Positions 1-7,367 of a stretch of DNA of 64,000 bases are shown here, one piece after another. The translations under genes were made by a program, and so were the position numbers. Each line of letters starts with the position of its first letter. Position 1 is the first letter of the stretch. The stretch spans positions 248,001-312,000 of the forward strand of contig CADCIH010000001.1 in the NCBI GenBank assembly GCA_902801465.1. The letters are read 5' to 3'. Below the pieces are notes generated by a model. The model did not search any database and was not told where the DNA came from. It saw nothing but the letters and a program-made list of their open reading frames with translations. This DNA is from an uncultured Bacteroidia bacterium (GTDB lineage Bacteria; Bacteroidota; Bacteroidia; Bacteroidales; F082).

Positions 1-2
1 CC

Positions 3-521
3 GAGACGGGGAGGGGCGACTATGTGCTGTATCATGGCAACCTCTCGGTGGCGGAGAACAAGAAAGCGGCGCAATGGCTGGTTGAAAACGTTTTCTCTGA
101 ATTGGATGTCCCCTGCGTGGTGGCAGGACTGAATCCTCCTGACAGCCTTCGTAAGCTTTGCAGCCGTTATCCTCATGTGCGACTCAAGGCCAATCTGCAC
201 GATGCTGAGATGATGGATTTGATCCGCAACGCTCAAGTCAACGTGATGGTCACAGATCAACCTACGGGATTGAAACTCAAGCTCATGAATGCTTTGTATA
301 ATGGGCGTTTCTGTCTGGTTAACGATGATATGGTTCGTGGTACGGATCTTGGCCAATTGTGCTTGGTAGCTGAAGAACCCGAGCAGTTTATCAGTCAGAT
401 AAGGCGATTAATGAAAGAAGACTTCACCGAAGATGACATTAATGAACGCGATGAAGCCCTAAAAGAGCTCTATCAGAATGAAAAAAATGCTCAAATCATC
501 ATGGATTCCATCTACCGATAG
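3..521 (+). CDS. Glycosyltransferase, C-terminal part (5' end outside window)
   Basis: The reading frame is open from the first bases of the window (codons for E-T-G-R-G-D-Y precede the first internal GTG at 24), so this is the 3' part of a longer gene. The visible segment reads YVLYHGNLSV, then a Rossmann-like half with VVAGLNP, a middle LHDAEMMDLIRNAQV stretch and a KLKLMNALYNGRFCLVN segment. This layout is typical of the C-terminal nucleotide-sugar binding domain of GT-B (GT4-like) glycosyltransferases, where a conserved stretch selects the donor sugar. Donor and acceptor cannot be told from this fragment. It converges on the ftsE-like gene, with a small hairpin between them. Confidence 0.7.
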   Translation, partial: ETGRGDYVLYHGNLSVAENKKAAQWLVENVFSELDVPCVVAGLNPPDSLRKLCSRYPHVRLKANLHDAEMMDLIRNAQVNVMVTDQPTGLKLKLMNALYNGRFCLVNDDMVRGTDLGQLCLVAEEPEQFISQIRRLMKEDFTEDDINERDEALKELYQNEKNAQIIMDSIYR

Positions 522-522
522 A

Positions 523-539
523 GCATCCCTACGGGATGC
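523..539. terminator. Small hairpin between convergent genes
   Basis: A perfect 7-bp inverted repeat (GCATCCC, loop TAC, GGGATGC) lies just after the glycosyltransferase stop and before the ftsE-like stop. There is no T-run behind it, so it is only a possible terminator. Confidence 0.3.
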
Positions 540-554
540 GGTTTCCCATAAGAA

Positions 555-1226
555 TCACTCCACCTTGGTGCAAATCACCTTATGGTCCTCGCATTTCAAG
601 ATGCGTCCAGGATATTTCTGGATTAATCCGTAGTTGTGTGTCGCCATCAAGACGGCGGTGCCGTTTTCGGCGATTTTCCGAAGCACTTTAAGGACATCGA
701 GGGTGGTCTCGGGGTCGAGGTTGCCAGTAGGCTCGTCGGCGAGGATGATATCGGGGTCGTTGAGCAGTGCGCGGGCGATGGACACGGATTGGCGTTCGCC
801 GCCTGACAGGTTATAGGGCATGCTCTTCCGTTTGTCTTTCAGTCCCACCTTCTCCAGCACCTCGTCGATGCGGTTACTGATCTGTTCCTCGTCGTACCAT
901 CCCGTGGCTCGCAGCACAAAGTCGAGGTTAGCCTCCACGTTGCGGTCGTCAAGCAGCTGGAAGTCCTGGAACACGATGCCCAGTTTTCTCCGGAGGAAGG
1001 GGATGTCCTTGCGGCTGATATCGGTGAGGTCGAACCCCGCCACCTTCACAATGCCTTCGTCGGTGGGCAGTTCGGCGTAAAGGGTCTTTAGCAGCGATGA
1101 CTTGCCGCTGCCGGTCTTGCCGATGAGATAGACAAACTCGCCTTTATTAATGCTGAAAGTAACCTCGCTAAGGATGGGGTTTTCGCGCTGATAGATGGTG
1201 GCGTTGACTAGTTCGATGATAGGCAT
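555..1226 (-). CDS. ftsE: FtsE-like cell-division ABC ATPase
   Basis: This 223-residue ABC ATPase has Walker A GKTGSGKSS near residue 36, a Q-loop (VFQDFQLL), the signature LSGGERQSVSIARALL and Walker B IILADEPTGNLD followed by the H-loop ATHN. Size and sequence match FtsE, which with the membrane protein FtsX forms a complex that controls peptidoglycan hydrolases at the division site. No ftsX lies next to it in the visible window, as is often the case in Bacteroidales. It is downstream of the DUF4301 gene in the same direction, separated by a 37-bp gap filled with a heptamer tandem repeat. A LolD/MacB-type ATPase is the main alternative. Confidence 0.85.
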   Translation of the reverse strand: MPIIELVNATIYQRENPILSEVTFSINKGEFVYLIGKTGSGKSSLLKTLYAELPTDEGIVKVAGFDLTDISRKDIPFLRRKLGIVFQDFQLLDDRNVEANLDFVLRATGWYDEEQISNRIDEVLEKVGLKDKRKSMPYNLSGGERQSVSIARALLNDPDIILADEPTGNLDPETTLDVLKVLRKIAENGTAVLMATHNYGLIQKYPGRILKCEDHKVICTKVE

Positions 1227-1232
1227 TGGGGA

Positions 1233-1274
1233 AAGATAAGAGTTAAGAGATAAGAGATAAAAGTTAGGAGTTGT
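1233..1274. repeat. Heptanucleotide tandem repeat (GAGATAA family), about 6 units
   Basis: Consecutive 7-mers read AAGATAA, GAGTTAA, GAGATAA, GAGATAA, AAGTTAG, GAGTTGT. They fill the gap between the DUF4301 stop and the ftsE-like start and run into the last codons of the DUF4301 gene. On the minus strand the unit is TTATCTC, the same family as the array at 48452-48507. Confidence 0.75.
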
Positions 1275-2778
1275 GCATGGGCTTGAGGAGGTCGTTTACC
1301 GTTTTTACGGGGTTGAAGGTCTCGATGGGGACCTCCACGAAGACGGTGATCCAGTCGGCCATGGCGCCGTTCCACAGTCCAGGCAGCTCGAGGGCTTTCA
1401 GCTCGCGGCCGTCTTTCGACTTGCTGGAGACAAAGCCGGTGTTGGGGTCGACGTAGTCGGTGAGGTTGAACGCCTCTCCCTTGTAGTTCCAGCAGCCGCA
1501 CACCAGGTCGACGGGGTTGAAGTGGGTGGATGCCTTGAAGATGGCCTCCTGGTCTTCCTTGCCGTGATTGATCTGCGACGACTCGATGATCTGCAGCGAC
1601 ACCTCGTCGTTGGTGTTTTTGATCCAGAAAGGACCTCCGCCAGGTTCGCCCTCATTCTTCACCATGCCACACACACGCATCGGACGGTTCAGGCAATCGT
1701 AGAGGAAGTCGGTCTTCTCGTAAACGTCATATTGTTCCACGAAACTGGGGATGTCGATCATTAATTGCTTTCTGGCGAAATCAATCATCTCATCCAGCTC
1801 TTCTTGGGTGACATCGCCGCCGTCGAGGATTTCGAGGTATTCGAAAGTCTGCTGTTGCAGTTTCAGTAGTAGACCGGCCAGCACCTTCTTGAAGGTGATG
1901 GTGGTCTCGGCTTTGCTTTCAGGTACTATGTTGTCGATGTTCTTGATGAACACAATTTCTTGCTTGAGGTCGTTGAGGTTTTCGATTAATGCGCCGTGAC
2001 CGCCGGGGCGGAACAGCAGCTTGCCATCGCTCTCGCGGAACAGCTCACCGTTGGCATCAATGGCAACCGTGTCGGTAGAGGGTTTCTGGAAAGAATAGGT
2101 TATATCGTATTTAACACTATATTTCTGTTCATAAACATTCTTTAACCGATTGATGGTTTCCAGGAAAGGCTTCTCATGTTCCGTTGACACGGTGAAATGC
2201 AGTCGTGCCACTGCTCCGTTGTCGGTGGCATAGCGTGCGGCTTCCACCAGATGCTCCTCCAACGCCAGTCGGTCGAACCCTTCGTAGTGGTGGAACTTGA
2301 GCAGGGCTTTGGGTAGCTTGCCATATCCCAAGCCGTCTTCCAGCAACAAGGCCTTCACTACTTCCACCTTTCGTCCGTTTTCCAGCATGGTGTTGATGCT
2401 CATGCCATAAAGCTTTTGGCATGCTTTCTCGAGGTCGTCGGCAAAGGCGAAGCAGTGGATGTGTGCGAAGAAGATTTCGGTGAACTTGGTCTCCTCACCG
2501 TTCTCGACGAAAGCAAAGAGATCCTTGAACATCCTCGATGCCGCGCCCGAAGCGGGGACGAATTTGGTGAACTGGTAATATTCTTTGTCCTCGTCAAAGG
2601 CTTGACACATCGCGTTCACTTGGTCGGGACTCATCCTAAGGATGCCGTCGCCGATGGTGGCGGGACGGACGAGTTTGACGTACGCGGTGCCCCGTTTCAG
2701 CTGGGCTACCTGGCGTTCCACCTGTTCTTCTGTGACATTCCGGTCTTTGATCTGGTTTAAATCTTTTTCGGTCAACAT
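1264..2778 (-). CDS. DUF4301 family protein
   Basis: A 504-residue cytoplasmic protein beginning MLTEKDLNQIKDR, which matches the conserved start of the Bacteroidetes DUF4301 family. It has segments such as FVPASGAASRMFK, FRPGGHGALIENLN and VCGMVKNEGEPGGGPFW. The PASGAASRMFK and GGHGA motifs recall sugar-nucleotidyltransferase-like glycine-rich loops, but no activity is established. An ATG 57 nt further upstream is in frame, but it lies before the TATCTTTG promoter box at 2799-2806, so the start at 2778 is preferred. It probably shares a transcript with ftsE. Confidence 0.85.
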   Translation of the reverse strand: MLTEKDLNQIKDRNVTEEQVERQVAQLKRGTAYVKLVRPATIGDGILRMSPDQVNAMCQAFDEDKEYYQFTKFVPASGAASRMFKDLFAFVENGEETKFTEIFFAHIHCFAFADDLEKACQKLYGMSINTMLENGRKVEVVKALLLEDGLGYGKLPKALLKFHHYEGFDRLALEEHLVEAARYATDNGAVARLHFTVSTEHEKPFLETINRLKNVYEQKYSVKYDITYSFQKPSTDTVAIDANGELFRESDGKLLFRPGGHGALIENLNDLKQEIVFIKNIDNIVPESKAETTITFKKVLAGLLLKLQQQTFEYLEILDGGDVTQEELDEMIDFARKQLMIDIPSFVEQYDVYEKTDFLYDCLNRPMRVCGMVKNEGEPGGGPFWIKNTNDEVSLQIIESSQINHGKEDQEAIFKASTHFNPVDLVCGCWNYKGEAFNLTDYVDPNTGFVSSKSKDGRELKALELPGLWNGAMADWITVFVEVPIETFNPVKTVNDLLKPMHNS

Positions 2779-2798
2779 AATACAAGTTGTTTTGTTTG

Positions 2799-2806
2799 CA
2801 AAGATA
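2799..2806 (-). promoter_or_regulatory. -7 box (TATCTTTG) of the DUF4301 gene
   Basis: On the minus strand this is an exact match to the Bacteroidetes -7 consensus TAnnTTTG, about 20 nt upstream of the chosen start at 2778. No good -33 TTG was found at the usual spacing. Confidence 0.6.
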
Positions 2807-2855
2807 GTAAAAGTTTTGTTTTTTTGTAATCTCAAACAACTAAAACACCATTGAG

Positions 2856-3557
2856 ATGAAGATAGGTTTAAGGGCCATGGCTTTGATGTTATTCATGGCT
2901 TTTGCGTTGAGTTGCACAAAGACGGAAGACCCCGTTGTGCAGGACAATAGCCTTAACGGCCATGAGTATGTTGACCTAGGTTTGCCGAGCGGCCTTTTGT
3001 GGGCTACATGCAATGTGGGGGCTGAAGTGCCGGAAGACATTGGAGGTTATTTTGCCTGGGGCGATACAGCAACCAAGGAACACTATGATTGGAAAAGCTA
3101 TCGTTATGGCAATTCCTTCGATGGCCGTTTTGAGATGACCAAATACTGCACTGTGTCGGACTGGGGACTCGATGGTTTTGTCGATGACCTGACCATTTTG
3201 GAGCCTTCCGACGATGTAGCCACCGTATGCTGGGGTGAGGGCTGGCGTATTCCTACCAAGGAAGATTATGAAGAGCTGACTCAGAATGCCACCTTTGTTT
3301 GGACCGTTCAAAACGGGGTGGGAGGGAGGCTCTTCACGGGGCCTAACGGAAACAGCGTTTTCTTCCCGGTCACGGGTTTCTTCTTGGACGACCAGGTGAT
3401 CTGTCCCGGACTCGGCATCTATTGGTCAAGCACGCTCCATTCGGGGTTCCCCGAGCGTGGGTGGAGTCTCCATTTCGACGATGTCAACTACCATGTGTGT
3501 GGCACCTACGAACGCTGTCGCGGACAAGTGGTGAGGGCGGCGTGCTGCCGTCAGTAA
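2856..3557 (+). CDS. FISUMP-type lipoprotein
   Basis: A 233-residue protein with a lipoprotein signal peptide (lipobox ending LSC, Cys20) and one extracytoplasmic domain. The conserved text HEYVDLGLPSGLLWATCNVGA, GGYFAWGDT, CWGEGWRIPTKEDYEEL, FFPVTGFF and IYWSST is that of the FISUMP (Fibrobacter succinogenes major paralogous) family, common in Bacteroidales surface proteins and probably involved in binding. It is diverged from the DUF4301 gene and followed by the REP-like repeats. Ligand unknown. The C-terminal Cys pair (AACCRQ) is slightly unusual. Confidence 0.8.
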   Translation: MKIGLRAMALMLFMAFALSCTKTEDPVVQDNSLNGHEYVDLGLPSGLLWATCNVGAEVPEDIGGYFAWGDTATKEHYDWKSYRYGNSFDGRFEMTKYCTVSDWGLDGFVDDLTILEPSDDVATVCWGEGWRIPTKEDYEELTQNATFVWTVQNGVGGRLFTGPNGNSVFFPVTGFFLDDQVICPGLGIYWSSTLHSGFPERGWSLHFDDVNYHVCGTYERCRGQVVRAACCRQ

Positions 3558-3605
3558 AGCAAACCGAACATCCAAAGCGGGATTTTGTTTCCAAAGCCAA
3601 CAGAC

Positions 3606-3649
3606 GCCCTGAAAGGGCAACAGCCACCAGTCCAGGGCAACGCCCTGGA
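3606..3649 (-). repeat. REP-like palindromic repeat (inverted copy)
   Basis: It consists of a small palindrome GCCCTGAAAGGGC, a 12-nt spacer, then a second palindrome TCCAGGGCAACGCCCTGGA. Read on the minus strand it is the same unit as the copies at 4191-4239, 4278-4328 and 4351-4400, so the RAYT gene is framed by copies in opposite orientation. Confidence 0.8.
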
Positions 3650-3692
3650 TAAATGATGCGATGCCACAACAACCATTATTTGTTTTAGGTTT

Positions 3693-3707
3693 CGCCCTGA
3701 AAGGGCA
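3693..3707 (-). repeat. Partial REP-like repeat
   Basis: Only the small palindrome CGCCCTGAAAGGGCA of the unit is present, next to the 3' end of the RAYT gene. Confidence 0.6.
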
Positions 3708-3719
3708 AAAGCATTATGA

Positions 3720-4175
3720 TCAATCAGAAAACACATACCTCTCGTCGTATTCGACCTTGTAGTGCTTCAGAAAATCCAGATACTCCTTCCGGAATGACGA
3801 TTTTGCATGGTGTGCTTTTTGATTCCTCACATAATTGATTGTTTTTGGCAATACGGACTCGCTAATTGAAAAAGCGGCGTAACCACCTTGCCAGGCAAAA
3901 TGTCGGTATCTGTCATCAATAGTCTTGATCCAACGGCTGCTGTTCCGCTTGACCTCTTCCAAAAGATGTGATACGGTTTCATTCTTTGATAGCTGACAAA
4001 CAATGTGAACGTGGTTGGAAACACCACCAACAATCAGTGTTTGGCAACCCATGGTATTGACCAGTTGTCCGATGTAGGAATGAACACGCTCCAGATGCTC
4101 CTCCTTTATAGAAGGGCTGGTGGTTTTGATGTGGAAGATAATATGTAGATATATTTTGGAGAGCGATTGTGACAT
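3720..4175 (-). mobile_element. REP-associated tyrosine transposase (RAYT, IS200/IS605 Y1-like)
   Basis: This 151-residue protein starts MSQSLSKIYLHIIFHIK, the usual beginning of Y1/TnpA_REP proteins. It carries the HUH motif HVHIVC near residue 56 and a candidate nucleophilic Tyr in the TINYVRNQKAHH helix (INYVRNQ) near residue 115. Length fits single-domain IS200-type transposases. An in-frame ATG 81 nt upstream lies inside a REP copy, so 4175 is preferred. It is flanked on both sides by REP-like palindromes in opposite orientation, the known arrangement of RAYT genes that recognise and may spread such repeats. No accessory tnpB is present. It is intact, so probably a domesticated or active RAYT. 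Confidence 0.85.
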
Positions 4176-4190
4176 GATTTGATTGCTTAT

Positions 4191-4239
4191 ACCCAGGGCG
4201 TTGCCCTGGATTGTTGACTGTTGCCCTTTCAGGGCGGTT
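4191..4239 (+). repeat. REP-like palindromic repeat
   Basis: Palindrome 1 (CCCAGGGCGTTGCCCTGG) is followed by TTGTTGACTG and palindrome 2 (TTGCCCTTTCAGGGCGG). The copy sits directly upstream of the RAYT start. Confidence 0.8.
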
Positions 4240-4261
4240 AACAATGATAACACCATTATAT

Positions 4262-4400
4262 CCGGGCGTTGCCCGTTAACCCAGGGCGTTGCCCTGGGCT
4301 GGTAGGTGTTGGCCTTTCAGGCCGTTGACATGGTCCAATCGTTCTCGTTTTACCCAGGGCGTTGCCCTGGGTTGTTGACTGTTGCCCCTTCAGGGCGTTA
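4262..4400 (+). repeat. Two further REP-like repeats and a half copy
   Basis: A short CCGGGCGTTGCCCG palindrome at 4262-4275 is followed by a full unit at 4278-4328, in which palindrome 2 has changed to GGCCTTTCAGGCC with compensating changes in both arms. A second full unit lies at 4351-4400, ending at the htpG stop codon. The paired changes suggest that the folded hairpin is what is conserved. Confidence 0.8.
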
Positions 4401-4402
4401 TG

Positions 4403-6325
4403 TTACAATTTTTCAAGATTCCTCTTGACAAACTCGCTCAAATCCTTGCCCTTCAGCAAATTCTTCGAGAGCAAAGCGAGGTCGTAAATCTGCCGAATCG
4501 TGGCTTCCTGTGCGGCTTCGTCCTTGTCTAGGAGGCCAGTGATGATGGGACTGTTGGCGTTGAGCATCAGTGTGTAGCTGTCGGGCAGGGAGCCATAGAA
4601 CGACATGGGGCTGCCGCCCATCTGCTCCATCTCCTTCATACGACGCATCCACTCGTCTTGGGTGACCTCCACGGGTGCGTCAGCCTCATTGCCGTCGGTG
4701 AACTCAATATGGAAGCGCTCCTTGTCGATGACCTTCTCGAATGCGGCCTTCAGGGTCTCCTTCTGCTTGTCGTCAAGCTTCGACTCGGTCTTCTGTTCTT
4801 CCTTCACGATGAGCTTGTCGATGGTGTTGGAGTCGACACGGGCGAACATCGTGCGGCTGTCTTCACCCTTCTCGCTTTCCTTCTGCTCAAAGGAACTGAT
4901 GAAATGCGGGTCAAGGATGCCGTCCATCATCAACACGTTGTAACCCTTGGCCTTGGCGTTCTCGATGTTGGTGTATTGGTCGTCCTTGTCGGTGGCGTAC
5001 AGATACACAAGCATCTTGTCCTTGTTGGTCTGGTTTTCCTTAATCAAGGTCTTGTACTCCTCGATGGTGTAGTATTTGTCATCGGTGTCCTTGAAGAGGA
5101 AGAACTTCTCGGCGCGCTCATAGAACTTCGGGTCGCTCATCATGCCGTATTCAATGAACACGCGGATGTCGTCCCAATTCTTTTCGTAGGCCTCACGGTC
5201 CTTCTTGAAGAGCTCTTCCAGTTTCTCGGCTACCTTCTTGGTGATGTAGGTCGAGATCTTCTTCACGTTCTGGTCGCTCTGCAGGAACGAACGGCTCACG
5301 TTCAACGGGATGTCGGGCGAGTCGATGACGCCGTGCAGCAGCGAGAGGAACTCGGGCAGGATGCCTTCCACTGAGTCGGTGACAAACACCTCGTTGCAGT
5401 AGAGCTGAATCTTGTTGCGCTGGAACTCGTAACGGTTCTTCACCTTCGGGAAATAAAGGATGCCCGTGAGGTTGAAGGGGTAGTCCACGTTGAGGTGGAT
5501 GTGGAACAGCGGCTCGCCGAAGTTCATCGGGTAAAGCGTGTGATAGAAGTCGTTGTACTCCTCGTCCTTGAGGTCGGCAGGGGCTTTCTTCCAAAGCGGA
5601 GCCACATCATTAATGATCCAAGGTTTTTCCACTTCCTTGGTCTTTGGGTTGCCGTCCTTGTCGGTCTCGCCCTCGATGGGCTCGTTGACTTTGCGGGTGC
5701 CGAACTGGATCGGGATGGGGAGGAACTTGCAGTATTTATTAAGGAGTTCGCGGATGCGGCCTTCTTCGAGGAACTCTTCGGCATCATCACTGATATAAAG
5801 GATGACGTCGGTGCCGCGGTCGCCCTTCGGGATTTCGTTCATGGTGTACTCCGGGCTGCCGTCGCATTCCCAGATGACGCCGTTCTTGCCTTCTTCCTTG
5901 CAGGATTTCGAGATTAATGCCACCTTCGAGGAGACCATAAAGGCGGAATAGAAGCCCAAGCCAAAATGTCCGATGATGTTGGCAGCTTCAGCCTCGCTCT
6001 GTGTCTTGAACTTGGCGATGAACTCCTCGGCGCCTGAGAAGGCAATCTGATTAATATATTTGTCAACTTCTTCAGCGTTCATGCCGATGCCGCGGTCGCG
6101 CACGGTGAGGGTCTTTTTCTTCTTGTCGACTTCCACCTTGATGGTGAGGTCGCCCAGCTCGCCCTTGAACTCGCCCGAGGCGGCCAAGGCTTTCAGCTTT
6201 TGGGTGGCATCCACGGCGTTGCTGATGATTTCACGCAGGAAGATCTCTTGATCTGAATACAAAAACTTCTTGATGACAGGGAAAATGTTTTCTGTCTTTA
6301 CTCCAATGTTACCGGTTTGTTGCAT
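4403..6325 (-). CDS. htpG: Molecular chaperone HtpG (Hsp90)
   Basis: A 640-residue Hsp90 family ATP-dependent chaperone. The N-terminal GHKL ATPase domain shows FLREIISNAVDATQKL, VRDRGIGMNAEEV and GHFGLGFYSAFMV; the middle domain shows NVSRSFLQ; the C-terminal dimerisation region follows. The length is close to other Bacteroidetes HtpG proteins. It starts MQQTGNIGVKTENIF; the usual NASDA motif is NAVDA here. Its stop codon touches the REP-like repeat array, and its upstream gap holds a long imperfect palindrome. No obvious -7 box was found. Confidence 0.96.
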   Translation of the reverse strand: MQQTGNIGVKTENIFPVIKKFLYSDQEIFLREIISNAVDATQKLKALAASGEFKGELGDLTIKVEVDKKKKTLTVRDRGIGMNAEEVDKYINQIAFSGAEEFIAKFKTQSEAEAANIIGHFGLGFYSAFMVSSKVALISKSCKEEGKNGVIWECDGSPEYTMNEIPKGDRGTDVILYISDDAEEFLEEGRIRELLNKYCKFLPIPIQFGTRKVNEPIEGETDKDGNPKTKEVEKPWIINDVAPLWKKAPADLKDEEYNDFYHTLYPMNFGEPLFHIHLNVDYPFNLTGILYFPKVKNRYEFQRNKIQLYCNEVFVTDSVEGILPEFLSLLHGVIDSPDIPLNVSRSFLQSDQNVKKISTYITKKVAEKLEELFKKDREAYEKNWDDIRVFIEYGMMSDPKFYERAEKFFLFKDTDDKYYTIEEYKTLIKENQTNKDKMLVYLYATDKDDQYTNIENAKAKGYNVLMMDGILDPHFISSFEQKESEKGEDSRTMFARVDSNTIDKLIVKEEQKTESKLDDKQKETLKAAFEKVIDKERFHIEFTDGNEADAPVEVTQDEWMRRMKEMEQMGGSPMSFYGSLPDSYTLMLNANSPIITGLLDKDEAAQEATIRQIYDLALLSKNLLKGKDLSEFVKRNLEKL

Positions 6326-6356
6326 ATTTCAATTTTTTTTTATATTTCCAATTATT

Positions 6357-6445
6357 GGATTGCTTTGCTTCGCTCGCAATGACGTCGTTGCCGCTTCGCG
6401 TCATTGCGAGGACCGCGAGCGTAGCGAAGCGGGACGCGGCAATCC
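6357..6445. repeat. Imperfect long palindrome of the GGATTGC...CATTGCGAG type
   Basis: The left arm (6357-6387) reads GGATTGCTTTGCTTCGCTCG then CAATGACG. The right arm (6399-6445) is its reverse complement with about 19 extra bases in the middle. Such CGTCATTGCGAGG/GCAATCC elements look like dispersed intergenic repeats. Here it occupies the htpG upstream region and could fold into a long hairpin. No gene is visible in 6326-6505. Confidence 0.7.
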
Positions 6446-6505
6446 ACATGTCGTCGGCTGATTGTCAAATTGTGTGCCATTGGGAAAACTGACAATTTGG
6501 CAAGG

Positions 6506-7279
6506 CTAGTTCTTGTTTTCGTTTTCCAATTTGAAAATGATGGGGAGCAGATATTCCATACGAACTGGTTTGCCTCTTTGTGTGGCAGGTGTCCATTTGG
6601 GCATTTTCTTAACAACTGCCATGGCTTCTTCATCGCAACCATATCCAATTCCCCTCAACAATTGGATGCTCGATAAACTGCCGTCTCGTTCAACAATAAA
6701 ACTAACGAAAACACGGCCTTCTATACCAGCTTCTTTTGCTTCCTGGGGATATGAAAGATTGGCGGTGATGAACTCAGTCAAAGATTGTACTCCGCCGGGA
6801 AATTCTGGCATAACCTCAACACAAGTAATCAATTCCCCAACGTCATCCTTTTCTCCTAATTTGAAATTTACCGGTAGCGTATATCGATAGTCGATAGGCA
6901 CATCCCGATTCATTGCCGGACTCCATTTGGGCATTCCTTTGATAACTTCTAAAGCTGCTTCATCACATCCATAGCCCAAACTTTGAAGCACCTTAAAATG
7001 ATCCAGACTTCCGTCTTTCATCACCCAAAAGCCGATAAAAACACGGCCTTCAATGCCTGCCTCAATGGCTTCCTCGGGATAGGCCAAATGCTCCGAGAGG
7101 TATTTGCCTAATTCGGATATTCCCCCAGGGAAGCTTGGAAATTCCTGAGGAGCGCTAAAGATCTCGGTGCCATTGTCGTTGTCATTCCACCAAATGTCGG
7201 TTATGGTATCTGCTGTCTGTGCCTTTGCACCTATTGCAAACATGAGCAGTATTAATTCTAAAAGCAAATCTTTTTTCAT
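6506..7279 (-). CDS. Secreted protein with two tandem TonB C-terminal-like domains
   Basis: A 257-residue protein with a signal peptide (cleavage near AKAQ, residue 21) followed by two homologous modules at about residues 47-140 and 157-250. Each runs EFPGG... YPEEA/QEA..GIEGRVF..F.V..DGSL...(Q)LLRGIGYGCDEEA...MPKW.PA, the signature of Bacteroidetes TonB C-terminal domains. TonB proteins pass proton-motive energy to outer-membrane receptors, but this one lacks the membrane anchor and proline-rich spanner, so it may be a periplasmic binding accessory. A near-consensus box (TATCTTTA, minus strand 7306-7313) lies upstream. Confidence 0.75.
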   Translation of the reverse strand: MKKDLLLELILLMFAIGAKAQTADTITDIWWNDNDNGTEIFSAPQEFPSFPGGISELGKYLSEHLAYPEEAIEAGIEGRVFIGFWVMKDGSLDHFKVLQSLGYGCDEAALEVIKGMPKWSPAMNRDVPIDYRYTLPVNFKLGEKDDVGELITCVEVMPEFPGGVQSLTEFITANLSYPQEAKEAGIEGRVFVSFIVERDGSLSSIQLLRGIGYGCDEEAMAVVKKMPKWTPATQRGKPVRMEYLLPIIFKLENENKN

Positions 7280-7355
7280 GGCTTTGTTTTTTTTATAAAA
7301 CGCAGTAAAGATATGGATTATTTCCTGGTTGATGATAATTGAGCATATTATTTCT

Positions 7356-7363
7356 TATTTTTG
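7356..7363 (+). promoter_or_regulatory. -7 box (TATTTTTG) just ahead of the symporter gene
   Basis: An exact TAnnTTTG match ends only 4 nt before the ATG, so the predicted transcript would begin at or next to the start codon (leaderless). Confidence 0.5.
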
Positions 7364-7367
7364 AAGC

